A stretch of 11,020 nucleotides of DNA. Origin: an uncultured Methylotenera sp. (GTDB lineage Bacteria; Pseudomonadota; Gammaproteobacteria; Burkholderiales; Methylophilaceae). A model generated the notes under the pieces. The model searched no databases and was not told the origin of the DNA. It saw nothing but the letters and a program-made list of their open reading frames with translations. The translations under genes and the position numbers were made by a program. Positions 1 to 7,631 of the stretch are shown in pieces. The number at the start of each line of letters is the position of its first letter. Within the stretch, counting starts at the first letter, position 1. The DNA is taken from contig CALFXV010000075.1 of NCBI GenBank assembly GCA_937957775.1, positions 1 to 11,020 on the forward strand, in the 5' to 3' direction.

Positions 1-582
1 TCCATCGCGTCATTAGCCGATGACATTTTGTTCGTTACCTTTAATGGTTTGTCCAAAAATTACCGTACCTGCGGTTACCGTGCCGGCTGGATGATATTAA
101 GTGGTGAGAAGCAGCATGCTAAAGATTACATAGAAGGCCTGAATATGTTGGCCTCCATGCGCCTATGCGCCAACGTTCCAGGTCAGTTGGCCATACAAAC
201 GGCGCTGGGCGGGTACCAAAGCATAGACGATTTAGTGGCGCCAGAGGGACGCTTATGCAAACAGCGCGACGTGGCTTACGAATTACTAACGGCCATCCCT
301 GGTGTGACCTGCAGTAAGCCCGCCGCCGCCATGTATTTATTTCCTCGTTTAGACCCGGCCATTTACCCGATTGAAAATGACCAACAATTCATTTTGGATT
401 TGTTGTTGGAAGAAAAAGTCTTGTTGGTGCAAGGGTCTGGATTTAATTGGCGTGCGCCGGATCATTTCCGGGTGGTCTTTTTACCCAATGTCGATGACTT
501 GACCGAAGCGATCCATCGCATTGCCCGCTTTTTGAAAAACTACAGAAAAAAACACGCAAAATCAGATGGAGTAAAAGCTTGA
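1..582 (+). CDS. alaA: Alanine/glutamate-pyruvate aminotransferase, 3' part (5' end outside window)
   Basis: This is the C-terminal part of a fold-type I PLP aminotransferase. The frame is open from base 1 and starts before the window. It closely resembles the C-terminal half of E. coli AlaA as I recall it, which transfers the amino group of glutamate to pyruvate to make alanine in the cytosol. The PLP-binding lysine is in the motif FNGLSKNYR, with its codon at 55-57. Other visible family blocks are YIEGLNMLASMRLCANVP, QTALGGYQS and the C-terminal EKVLLVQGSGFNW followed by DHFRVVFLP. About 193 codons are visible, roughly half of a usual protein of about 400 residues. The TGA stop overlaps the TTG start of hom by 2 nt, so translational coupling is likely. 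An aminotransferase of this family next to hom is a common betaproteobacterial arrangement. The exact amino acid specificity is inferred from the AlaA resemblance. Confidence 0.9.
   Translation, partial: SIASLADDILFVTFNGLSKNYRTCGYRAGWMILSGEKQHAKDYIEGLNMLASMRLCANVPGQLAIQTALGGYQSIDDLVAPEGRLCKQRDVAYELLTAIPGVTCSKPAAAMYLFPRLDPAIYPIENDQQFILDLLLEEKVLLVQGSGFNWRAPDHFRVVFLPNVDDLTEAIHRIARFLKNYRKKHAKSDGVKA
568..571 (+). promoter_or_regulatory. Ribosome binding site deciding the TTG start of hom
   Basis: A GGAG Shine-Dalgarno core lies 7 nt upstream of the TTG at 579, inside the last codons of alaA. The protein read from this TTG begins with MKQLNVGILGLG, where homologous homoserine dehydrogenases normally begin. 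No ATG in that frame lies close enough to serve instead. This supports TTG as the true start, coupled to the alaA stop. Confidence 0.65.
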
Positions 583-1892
583 AGCAACTTAATGTAGGGA
601 TACTAGGATTGGGTACGGTAGGGGGTGGCACTTATACCGTGTTGACACGCAATGCAGCTGAAATTACCCGTCGTAGTGGTTATGCCATCAACGTGGTGCA
701 AGTGGCCGATAAAAATTTAGCCTTAGCGCAGCGCGTGACTGCCGGCAAAGTGCCGCTAACCGACGATGCGTTTGCGGTGGTCAACAATCCGGCGGTGGAC
801 GTGGTGGTTGAGCTGATAGGCGGTTACACCTTAAGCAAAGAATTGGTGTTGCAGGCCATCGCCAACGGCAAGCACGTGGTGACGGCCAACAAAGCTTTAT
901 TAGCCGTGCACGGCAATGAAATCTTTGCCGCGGCGCAAGCGCGTGGTGTGATGGTGGCCTTTGAGGCTGCCGTAGCCGGTGGCATCCCCATTATCAAGGC
1001 ATTGCGTGAAGGACTGGGCGCCAACCGAATTGAATGGTTGGCCGGCATCATCAATGGCACGACCAATTTCATCTTAAGTGAAATGCGTGAAAAAGGCCTG
1101 TCATTTATCGACGTGTTGGGTGAAGCGCAACGCTTAGGTTACGCAGAAGCCGATCCCACATTCGATGTGGAGGGCATAGACGCCGCGCACAAGTTGACCA
1201 TTATGTCGGCAATCGCATTTGGTATGCCGATGAAGTTCGATCAAGCCTACACCGAAGGCATCAGTAAATTACAACAAACCGACATTAAGTACGCGCATGA
1301 ATTGGGCTACAGTGTGAAGCTATTGGGTATCACTAAACGCAGTGAGGCCGGCGTGGAATTGCGCGTGCACCCGACACTTATTTCAGAAAAAAGGTTGGTG
1401 GCCAATGTCAACGGCGCCATGAACGCCGTTGTGGTTAAAGGTGACGCCGTTGGCCCAACTTTGTATTACGGCGCAGGCGCAGGCGCAGAACCCACGGCCA
1501 GTTCGGTGGTGGCCGATTTAATGGACGTTGCTAGATTGGCGGATGCCAGCGCAGCCCAACGCGTGCCTTATTTAGGTTTCCAAGCCGGTCAGCTTAATGA
1601 CTTGCCTGTCTTGCCGATAGCCGCCATCCACAGCGCCTATTATCTGCGCTTACGCGCCAGCGACAAGCCAGGCGTATTAGCCGGCGTGACCAAAATTTTA
1701 GCCGACCACAACATTTCCATTGATGCCATGTTGCAAAAAGAGCCGGCTGACAATGAAACCGAAGCGGACATCGTGATTTTGACGCATTTAACCCAAGAAA
1801 AAAACATGGATGCCGGTATCGCCGAAATCGAAGCGCTGCCTGCCATCGTCGGTAAGCTGGTTAAAATTCGTATGGAAGAGTTAGGAAAATAA
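579..1892 (+). CDS. hom: Homoserine dehydrogenase
   Basis: This enzyme reduces aspartate 4-semialdehyde to homoserine with NAD(P)H, at the branch point to threonine and methionine, in the cytosol. The 437-residue length is normal for the monofunctional bacterial enzyme, and no aspartokinase domain is fused. The N-terminal Rossmann domain shows G10-x-G12-xx-G15. The conserved TANK lysine is K105. The homoserine dehydrogenase signature spans residues 183-205 (GYAEADPTFDVEGID region, ending at K205). K105 and K205 are at the positions I recall as catalytic in the S. aureus enzyme. A C-terminal ACT domain occupies about residues 353-430 (DKPGVLAGV, then NISIDAMLQKE), so feedback inhibition by threonine is expected from family knowledge. 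It starts with TTG inside the stop of alaA, with GGAG 7 nt upstream. It is followed after 61 nt by thrC. The kinase genes thrA/lysC and thrB are not in the window. Confidence 0.97.
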   Translation: MKQLNVGILGLGTVGGGTYTVLTRNAAEITRRSGYAINVVQVADKNLALAQRVTAGKVPLTDDAFAVVNNPAVDVVVELIGGYTLSKELVLQAIANGKHVVTANKALLAVHGNEIFAAAQARGVMVAFEAAVAGGIPIIKALREGLGANRIEWLAGIINGTTNFILSEMREKGLSFIDVLGEAQRLGYAEADPTFDVEGIDAAHKLTIMSAIAFGMPMKFDQAYTEGISKLQQTDIKYAHELGYSVKLLGITKRSEAGVELRVHPTLISEKRLVANVNGAMNAVVVKGDAVGPTLYYGAGAGAEPTASSVVADLMDVARLADASAAQRVPYLGFQAGQLNDLPVLPIAAIHSAYYLRLRASDKPGVLAGVTKILADHNISIDAMLQKEPADNETEADIVILTHLTQEKNMDAGIAEIEALPAIVGKLVKIRMEELGK

Positions 1893-1908
1893 ATCGGCCT
1901 AAGCGGCT

Positions 1909-1935
1909 GGGTGACGACTGGGGTCAAATCACCCC
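1909..1935 (+). promoter_or_regulatory. Possible alternative hairpins in the hom-thrC gap
   Basis: The 61-nt gap holds two stems that cannot form together. GGGTGA (1909-1914) can pair with TCACCC (1929-1934) across a 14-nt loop. GGGGT (1920-1924) can pair with ACCCC (1931-1935) across a 6-nt loop. No clear U-tract follows, only TTAAATT, so this is not a good intrinsic terminator. A GAGAG element at 1943-1947, 6 nt before the thrC ATG, serves as a modest ribosome binding site. The stems could tune thrC expression or mark an RNA processing point, but they are short and may be chance. Confidence 0.25.
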
Positions 1936-1953
1936 TTAAATTGAGAGATTTAA

Positions 1954-3378
1954 ATGAAATACATCAGTACCCGTGGGCTATCACCTGCATTAAGCTTCAG
2001 TGAAATATTATTGGGTGGTCTAGCACCGGACGGCGGCTTGTATTTGCCTGAGCACTACCCGCAGTTTAGTGATGCCGATTTAAGCGCGATGCGCGCAATG
2101 AATTATGCCGATTTGGCCTTTGCTATTCTTAGCCGTTTAATTGACGACATCCCTGCGGCCAATTTAAAGGCCATCATTGATAAAACCTACCGAGCCGATG
2201 TTTACGCTTATGTTCGTCCAGGCCAAAACGCGGCCGACATTACCCCAACCTTAAAGTTAGAAGAGCAACTTTACTTGCTGTGTTTGTCGAATGGCCCTAC
2301 CTTGGCCTTTAAAGACATGGCCATGCAATTGCTAGGAAATTTATTTGAGTACGTACTGGCTAAAACCGGTAAAACTACCAATATCTTAGGCGCAACCTCA
2401 GGTGACACTGGCTCGGCAGCAGAATACGCCATGCGCGGTAAAAAAGGCGTGAGCGTGTTTATGCTGTCGCCGCATAAAAAAATGAGCCGTTTCCAAGCGG
2501 CGCAAATGTTCAGTTTGCAAGACGAAAACATACACAATATAGCCGTTAACGGCGTATTTGATGATTGCCAAGACATGGTTAAAGCGGTATCCAATGATGC
2601 CCAATTCAAAGCCCAGTATAAGATAGGCGCCGTTAACTCCATCAACTGGGGCCGCATTGTGGCGCAAGTGGTGTACTACTTCAAAGGCTATTTTGCGGTG
2701 ACAACCAGTAACGCTGAAAAAGTTAGCTTTTCTGTGCCATCGGGCAATTTTGGTAACGTCTGTGCCGGCCACATCGCGCGCATGATGGGCTTGCCCATCG
2801 ATCAATTGGTGGTGGCAACCAACGAGAACGACGTGTTGGACGAGTTCTTTAAAACTGGCGTGTATAGACCACGTGGCTCGGCGAATACCTACCAAACCTC
2901 CAGCCCCTCCATGGACATCAGTAAAGCCTCTAATTTTGAACGCTTTATTTTTGATCTTGTTGGGCGCGACAGCGCTAAGGTGCGGGAATTGTGGGCGAGT
3001 GTCGACCGAGGCGGCGCCTTTGACATTCATGAATTGATGGCCAAGGTGGCGGAATACGGCTTTGTTTCTGGCAGCAGCAATCACCAGCAGCGCATGCAGA
3101 CCATACGCGATACGCACAAAAAATACGCTGTTAGCATCGATACGCATACAGCTGATGGCTTGAAAGTGGCATTGGAGCGACGTGACTCCAAAGTGCCTAT
3201 GTTGGTCTTGGAAACGGCCTTACCGGCTAAGTTTGAGGATGCCATGGTAGAAGCACTTGGCGTCGTGCCAGAACGCCCCAGCGCTTTAATTGGTATAGAA
3301 GCGTTGCCGCAACGATTTGATGTGATGGATTTTGATGTGGCGGCCATTAAACAATACATAGTCAACAAAGTGAGCTAG
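1954..3378 (+). CDS. thrC: Threonine synthase
   Basis: This is a PLP-dependent enzyme converting O-phosphohomoserine to threonine and phosphate, the last step of threonine synthesis, in the cytosol. The 474-residue length fits the long (E. coli/yeast-like) ThrC class with its own N-terminal domain: MKYISTRG, then LGGLAPDGGLYLPE. The PLP lysine is K120 in the motif PTLAFKDMAMQLLG (codon 2311-2313). The phosphate-binding stretch ATSGDTGSAA follows. Later blocks include SVPSGNFGNVCAGH, ATNENDVL, the SPSMDIS block and DTHTADG, all typical of the family. The ATG at 1954 has GAGAG 6 nt upstream and matches the family N-terminus. It follows hom by 61 nt and is followed by thyA after 3 nt, so it probably lies in the same transcript. 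thrB (homoserine kinase) is absent from the window. Confidence 0.97.
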   Translation: MKYISTRGLSPALSFSEILLGGLAPDGGLYLPEHYPQFSDADLSAMRAMNYADLAFAILSRLIDDIPAANLKAIIDKTYRADVYAYVRPGQNAADITPTLKLEEQLYLLCLSNGPTLAFKDMAMQLLGNLFEYVLAKTGKTTNILGATSGDTGSAAEYAMRGKKGVSVFMLSPHKKMSRFQAAQMFSLQDENIHNIAVNGVFDDCQDMVKAVSNDAQFKAQYKIGAVNSINWGRIVAQVVYYFKGYFAVTTSNAEKVSFSVPSGNFGNVCAGHIARMMGLPIDQLVVATNENDVLDEFFKTGVYRPRGSANTYQTSSPSMDISKASNFERFIFDLVGRDSAKVRELWASVDRGGAFDIHELMAKVAEYGFVSGSSNHQQRMQTIRDTHKKYAVSIDTHTADGLKVALERRDSKVPMLVLETALPAKFEDAMVEALGVVPERPSALIGIEALPQRFDVMDFDVAAIKQYIVNKVS

Positions 3379-3381
3379 CGT

Positions 3382-4176
3382 ATGCAGGTTTATCACGATT
3401 TACTCAAGCACGTATTGCAGCACGGCCATAATAAAGAAGACCGCACCGGTACTGGCACCAAATCGGTATTTGGCTACCAGATGCGTTTTAATTTGGCGGA
3501 TGGCTTTCCCTTATTGACCACGAAAAAAGTTCATTTAAAATCCATCATCCACGAGCTGTTGTGGTTCTTGCAGGGCAGCACCAATATTGCCTATTTAAAA
3601 GAAAACGGCGTGCGCATATGGGACGAATGGGCCGATGAAAATGGTAACCTAGGCCCAGTGTACGGATACCAATGGCGAAATTGGCCCAAGCCGGATGGCA
3701 GCCACATAGACCAAATTAGCCAAGTGGTGCAGGCTATTAAAACCAATCCGGATTCACGGCGCTTGATCGTGTCTGCTTGGAACGTGGCCGACGTGGATCA
3801 AATGAAATTGCCACCATGCCATGCTTTCTTTCAGTTTTATGTTGCCGACGGCAAACTAAGCTGCCAGTTGTACCAACGCAGTGCCGATATCTTCTTAGGC
3901 GTGCCGTTTAACATTGCTTCCTATGCCTTGTTGACCATGATGGTGGCCCAAGTATGCGGACTCAAGCTAGGCGACTTTGTGCACACGCTAGGCGATGCCC
4001 ACATATACAGCAATCACATGGAGCAAGTGCACGAGCAGTTAAGTCGGGACATGCGTGCTTTGCCCACCATGCGCATTAATCCTGAGGTTAAGGACATTTT
4101 TAGCTTTAAGTTTGACGATTTTACTTTAGAGAATTACGACCCGCACCCAGCCATTAAAGGCGTGGTGGCCGTTTAG
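3382..4176 (+). CDS. thyA: Thymidylate synthase
   Basis: This enzyme methylates dUMP to dTMP using 5,10-methylene-tetrahydrofolate, releasing dihydrofolate. The 264-residue length equals that of E. coli ThyA. The catalytic cysteine is C146 in the [11 protein letters not shown] motif (codon 3817-3819). Other family blocks are DRTGTGT near the N-terminus, [32 protein letters not shown], the phosphate-binding [28 protein letters not shown], and HIYSNHMEQ. The start matches the family N-terminus. The ribosome binding site is weak (AGTGAG near 3369-3374), which suits coupling to thrC, whose stop lies only 3 nt upstream. One nucleotide separates the stop from folA, whose product recycles the dihydrofolate made here. 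Pairing of thyA with folA is widespread. The placement directly behind thrC is less usual. Confidence 0.98.
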   Translation: MQVYHDLLKHVLQHGHNKEDRTGTGTKSVFGYQMRFNLADGFPLLTTKKVHLKSIIHELLWFLQGSTNIAYLKENGVRIWDEWADENGNLGPVYGYQWRNWPKPDGSHIDQISQVVQAIKTNPDSRRLIVSAWNVADVDQMKLPPCHAFFQFYVADGKLSCQLYQRSADIFLGVPFNIASYALLTMMVAQVCGLKLGDFVHTLGDAHIYSNHMEQVHEQLSRDMRALPTMRINPEVKDIFSFKFDDFTLENYDPHPAIKGVVAV

Positions 4177-4177
4177 C

Positions 4178-4663
4178 ATGGCGCTTTCCTTGATTGTGGC
4201 ATTGGCTAACAACAATGTCATCGGCGTCAATAACACCCTGCCTTGGCATTTACCGGAAGATCTAAAGCGTTTTCGTGCTTTGACCACTGGTCACCACATT
4301 ATCATGGGAAGAAAAACCTACGAGTCTTTGGGTCGCTTGTTACCAAATCGGACCACGGTCATAGTCACGCGCAACCCATCTTATCAGGTGGAAGGGGCGT
4401 TGATTGCTCATAGCCTAGAACAAGCCATAGATTTATGTCATGACGACGACGAGGCATTTTTAATTGGTGGTGCTGAGCTGTATCAAGCGGGCTTAAACCT
4501 GGCGCAAAAAATGTACGTAACGGCCATTGATTTAAATGTGGCAGGCGACGCGTATTTTCCTGAGTGGGATGTAAAGCAGTGGCAACAAACTGGCAGTGAA
4601 GCCAACACTAGTGCAGAAGGCCTGCCTTTTCGCTACCTAACCTACCACCGTCAAGCGAGCTAA
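4178..4663 (+). CDS. folA: Dihydrofolate reductase
   Basis: This enzyme reduces dihydrofolate to tetrahydrofolate with NADPH, restoring the cofactor consumed by ThyA. The 161-residue length is typical of chromosomal bacterial DHFR (E. coli has 159). The N-terminus reads LIVALANNNVIG, then LPWHLPEDLKRF. D28 aligns with the E. coli active-site D27. The NADPH-binding block IIMGRKTYESLGR and the VIVTRNP strand follow, then FLIGGAELY near residues 105-113. No plasmid-type resistance features are visible. The ATG lies 1 nt after the thyA stop with no strong ribosome binding site of its own, so it is probably translated by coupling. Its stop is 17 nt from the convergent decarboxylase stop. That gap holds only a 5-bp imperfect stem (4665-4679) without a T-tract, so no clear terminator is visible. 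Confidence 0.97.
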   Translation: MALSLIVALANNNVIGVNNTLPWHLPEDLKRFRALTTGHHIIMGRKTYESLGRLLPNRTTVIVTRNPSYQVEGALIAHSLEQAIDLCHDDDEAFLIGGAELYQAGLNLAQKMYVTAIDLNVAGDAYFPEWDVKQWQQTGSEANTSAEGLPFRYLTYHRQAS

Positions 4664-4680
4664 AGCCGGCTCCTCTGGCA

Positions 4681-6921
4681 CTACTGTGCTACGCAATCCA
4701 CGTAATAGTTGGCTGTGCCATCCACCACTTGTTTGACTAAGCCGTGGTTGTCTGCCTCAAAGCCGGGGAATTTCTCATTGAACTCACGGGCAAACTTCAA
4801 GTAATCAACGATTACCTTGTTAAATTGTTCGCCTGGTATGAGTAAGGGGATGCCCGGTGGGTAGGGCGTGAGCAAGACCGCGGTAATTCTTCCCTCTAAG
4901 TCGTCTATGGCCACACGGTCAATTTCCCTATGGGCCATTTTGGCAAAGGCGTCGGCTGGTTTCATGGCTGGCACCATATTAGACAAATACATTTCGGTGG
5001 TTAAGTGTGCCACGTCATTGGCTTTGTAGACCGCGTGAATTTGCTCACATAAATCCCGTAGGCCGACTTTTTCGTACCTAGGTTGTTTTTGGATGAACTC
5101 CGGCAAGACCTTCCATAGCGGTTGATTCTTATCGTAGTCGTCTTTAAATTGCTGCAAGGCCGCCACCATGGTGTTCCAACGGCCTTTGGTGATGCCAATG
5201 GTGAACATGATGAAGAAGGAATACAAGCCGGTTTTTTCAACGATCACGCCGTGTTCAGCCAAGTATTTGGTGACTATGGCGGCCGGTATGCCGAATTTGT
5301 CGGAAAAATTGCCTTTGATGTCTAGGCCAGGGGTAATGATGGTGGCCTTGATTGGGTCCAGCATGTTGAAGCCTTCGGCTAAATCACCAAAGTCATGCCA
5401 AGCTTCATTTGCTTTAAGCATCCAGGCGTCGCGTTCTTCTAAGCCTTCTTCAGATAAATCGTCTGGCCCCCATACTTTAAACCACCAGTCGGCACCCCAT
5501 TCTTCATCCACTTTGCGCATGGCGCGGCGGAAGTCCAAGGCTTCCATTAAGCTTTCTTCAACCAAGGCCGTTCCGCCTGGTGCTTCCATCATCGCTGCGG
5601 CCACGTCTATGCTGGCGACGATGGAGTATTGTGGGCTGGTTGAGGTGTGCATTAAGTAGGCTTCATTAAAAATGTCACGGTCCAGCTTGTTGTTTTCTGC
5701 ATCTTGCACCAATATTTGGCTGGCTTGGCTTAAACCCGCTAGCAATTTATGGGTCGATTGGGTGGAGAACACCATGCTTTCTTTGCAACGAGGTCGGCCT
5801 TCGCCTATGGCATGGTAATCGCCGTAGAAATCATGGAAGGTGGCATGCGGCAACCAGGCTTCATCAAAATGCAGGGTATCAATTTTGCCATCCAGCATTT
5901 CTTTTATTTCTTCTACGTTATACAGCACGCCATCGTATGTAGATTGCGTGATGGTCAGCACACGCGGCTTGGCTTTTTTGTCGGTAATAAACGGATTGAT
6001 GTCGATTTTCTTTTGGATGTTTTCCCAGGAAAATTCGCTCTTCGGTATCGGGCCTATGATACCGAAATGGTTGCGCGTGGGCATCAAAAATACTGGCACG
6101 GCACCGGTCATGATGATGGCGTGCAATATGGATTTATGGCAATTGCGATCGACGACGACGACGTCACCTGGGGCTACCGTGCTGTTCCAAACCATTTTGT
6201 TGGAGGTGGAGGTGCCGTTGGTGACAAAATACAGGTGGTCGCAATTGTAAATGCGGGCGGCATTGCGTTCGGAGGCTGCAACTGGGCCGGTGTGGTCCAG
6301 TAATTGACCGAGTTCATCGACTGCGTTGCAGACGTCGGCACGTAGCATATTTTCACCAAAGAATTGGTGAAACATTTGCCCTACCGGTGATTTTAGAAAA
6401 GCCACGCCACCTGAGTGGCCTGGGCAGTGCCAAGAATAGGAGCCATCGGCCGCGTACTCGGTTAGCGCTTTAAAGAACGGTGGCGGCAAGCTATCTAAAT
6501 AGGTGCGTGCCTCGCGCAATATGTAGCGGGCAACAAACTCCGGTGTGTCTTCATACATGTGTATGAAGCCATTGAGCTCGCGTAGTATTTCGTTGGGTAT
6601 GTGCCGTGAAGTGCGCGTTTCACCATGCAAAAAGATAGGAATTTCTTCGTTGCGGTAACGTATTTCATCAACAAAGCTACGCAGGTTATCCAATGCATCG
6701 CGGTTTTCTTCCACGAATTCATTATCGTCTATGGACAAGATGAAGGCTGATGCTCGACTTTGTTGTTGCGCAAACGAGGTTAGGTCGCCGTAACTGGTGA
6801 CGCCTAGCACCTCAAAGCCCTCAGCTTCTATTGCCTTGGCTAGCATGCGTATGCCCAAGCCTGAGGAATTTTCTGAGCGGAAATCTTCGTCTATGATGAC
6901 TATAGGAAAGCGAAACTTCAT
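4681..6921 (-). CDS. Orn/Lys/Arg decarboxylase (PLP fold-type I, LdcA/AdiA-like)
   Basis: This enzyme decarboxylates a basic amino acid (lysine, arginine or ornithine) to cadaverine, agmatine or putrescine in the cytosol. The 746-residue length fits the large decarboxylases with an N-terminal wing domain. Residues 1-130 form a receiver-like wing (IVIIDEDF start). The PLP core begins near 150, with PGHSGG (167-172), NGTSTSNK (235-242), DRNCHKS (258-264), HFDEAW (351-356) and the PLP lysine K392 in STHKLL (codon 5746-5748). The C-terminal domain includes LTPYPPGIPLLIPGE. As I recall the sequences, it is closer to P. aeruginosa lysine decarboxylase LdcA and to Burkholderia homologues than to E. 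coli AdiA. Substrate cannot be settled by eye, so no symbol is given. The start has AGGAA 9 nt upstream and lies 18 nt after dcd, implying co-transcription. No antiporter gene adjoins, which favours a polyamine-supply role over acid resistance (inference). Confidence 0.9.
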   Translation of the reverse strand: MKFRFPIVIIDEDFRSENSSGLGIRMLAKAIEAEGFEVLGVTSYGDLTSFAQQQSRASAFILSIDDNEFVEENRDALDNLRSFVDEIRYRNEEIPIFLHGETRTSRHIPNEILRELNGFIHMYEDTPEFVARYILREARTYLDSLPPPFFKALTEYAADGSYSWHCPGHSGGVAFLKSPVGQMFHQFFGENMLRADVCNAVDELGQLLDHTGPVAASERNAARIYNCDHLYFVTNGTSTSNKMVWNSTVAPGDVVVVDRNCHKSILHAIIMTGAVPVFLMPTRNHFGIIGPIPKSEFSWENIQKKIDINPFITDKKAKPRVLTITQSTYDGVLYNVEEIKEMLDGKIDTLHFDEAWLPHATFHDFYGDYHAIGEGRPRCKESMVFSTQSTHKLLAGLSQASQILVQDAENNKLDRDIFNEAYLMHTSTSPQYSIVASIDVAAAMMEAPGGTALVEESLMEALDFRRAMRKVDEEWGADWWFKVWGPDDLSEEGLEERDAWMLKANEAWHDFGDLAEGFNMLDPIKATIITPGLDIKGNFSDKFGIPAAIVTKYLAEHGVIVEKTGLYSFFIMFTIGITKGRWNTMVAALQQFKDDYDKNQPLWKVLPEFIQKQPRYEKVGLRDLCEQIHAVYKANDVAHLTTEMYLSNMVPAMKPADAFAKMAHREIDRVAIDDLEGRITAVLLTPYPPGIPLLIPGEQFNKVIVDYLKFAREFNEKFPGFEADNHGLVKQVVDGTANYYVDCVAQ

Positions 6922-6939
6922 GGATGGAATTTCCTAAAA

Positions 6940-7515
6940 TTAAATCTTGGGTAAGGTGACGCCAACCTGACCTTGGTATTTTCCGCCACGGTCTTTGTAG
7001 CTGGTTTCGCAAACGTCGTCGGCGTCGGCTTCAAAAAACAGCACTTGGGCACAACCTTCGTTGGCGTATATTTTTGCTGGTAGCGGCGTGGTGTTACTGA
7101 ATTCCAAGGTAACGTAACCTTCCCATTCAGGTTCAAACGGCGTCACGTTGACGATGATGCCGCAGCGTGCGTAGGTCGATTTGCCCAGGCAAACGGTTAA
7201 TACATTGCGAGGAATTCTAAAGTACTCCACTGTGCGGGCTAGGGCAAACGAGTTGGGTGGAATAATGCAGTAATCGGCATTCACCTCAACGAAGGAATTA
7301 GGGTCAAAATTCTTGGGGTCGACGATGGTGCTGTTAATGTTGGTGAACAGCTTAAATTCTTTACTGCATCTAATGTCGTAACCGTAACTTGAGGTGCCGT
7401 ATGAAACCAAGCGTTCGCCTTGTGCGTTCTGCTTCACTTGTTTAGGCTCAAACGGCTCAATCATGCCGTGTTGTTCAGCCATGCGGCGTATCCATTTATC
7501 TGATTTTATGCTCAT
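6940..7515 (-). CDS. dcd: dCTP deaminase
   Basis: This enzyme deaminates dCTP to dUTP, the main bacterial route to dUMP and so to ThyA. The 191-residue length is normal (E. coli has 193). The N-terminus [14 protein letters not shown] matches betaproteobacterial homologues, fixing the ATG at 7515. Family blocks are [13 protein letters not shown] (38-50), [12 protein letters not shown], the substrate-binding [10 protein letters not shown] (111-120), and [17 protein letters not shown] with E138 at the position of the catalytic glutamate. The C-terminal lid is [10 protein letters not shown] see nothing suggesting the archaeal bifunctional dUTPase form, but motif reading cannot exclude it. There is no clear Shine-Dalgarno; the ATG is preceded by an A-tract and CACCC, so initiation may be weak or S1-dependent. 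A terminator-like hairpin lies only 30 nt upstream. The decarboxylase follows after 18 nt. Confidence 0.96.
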   Translation of the reverse strand: MSIKSDKWIRRMAEQHGMIEPFEPKQVKQNAQGERLVSYGTSSYGYDIRCSKEFKLFTNINSTIVDPKNFDPNSFVEVNADYCIIPPNSFALARTVEYFRIPRNVLTVCLGKSTYARCGIIVNVTPFEPEWEGYVTLEFSNTTPLPAKIYANEGCAQVLFFEADADDVCETSYKDRGGKYQGQVGVTLPKI

Positions 7516-7545
7516 AGTGGGTGCTTTTTTTGTAGGTTAGAAGAT

Positions 7546-7570
7546 AAAAAAGCGGAGTAACTAACTCCGC
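7546..7570 (-). terminator. Intrinsic terminator behind zwf / hairpin ahead of dcd
   Basis: On the minus strand a perfect 7-bp stem, GCGGAGT (7570-7564) pairing with ACTCCGC (7558-7552) across a 5-nt loop, is followed at once by six T residues (7551-7546). This is a textbook intrinsic terminator for zwf, whose stop is at 7632-7634. On the plus strand the stem is followed by CTTTT, so weak activity both ways is possible. The T-tract ends only 30 nt before the dcd start. The hairpin could therefore also act as an attenuator in a dcd leader. Confidence 0.8.
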
Positions 7571-7596
7571 CTTTTGCCCGACTTTAGTAAGTGCAA

Positions 7597-7602
7597 ATAA
7601 TA
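7597..7602 (-). promoter_or_regulatory. Candidate -10 element for dcd transcription
   Basis: The minus strand reads TATTAT here, five of six matches to the sigma-70 -10 consensus, in the A/T-rich stretch between the zwf stop and the hairpin. The best hexamer about 17 nt upstream matches the -35 consensus poorly (about three of six). If used, transcription would start near 7590 and run through the hairpin at 7546-7570 into dcd. This is a weak call from position and one box only. Confidence 0.2.
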
Positions 7603-7631
7603 GCAATAAATTGGCGAGACGTTAGACTTTT

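Noticed and set aside
1470..1487. Three tandem copies of the hexamer GGCGCA within hom
   Set aside because: They encode the conserved GAGAG(A) loop after LYY, and the length matches homologues as I recall them, so it is not an expanded unstable repeat.
2398..3147. Open minus-strand frame of 249 codons across thrC
   Set aside because: It lies wholly inside a clearly real threonine synthase gene, has no recognisable protein motif, and is explained by codon bias of the sense strand.
4665..4679. GCCGG/CTGGC stem between folA and the decarboxylase as a terminator
   Set aside because: The stem is only 5 bp with a G-T pair and there is no T-tract on either strand.
5749..6303. Open plus-strand frame of 184 codons antisense to the decarboxylase
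   Set aside because: It is a shadow of the conserved PLP core on the other strand. Its Gly/Ala-rich, low-motif translation resembles no family I know.
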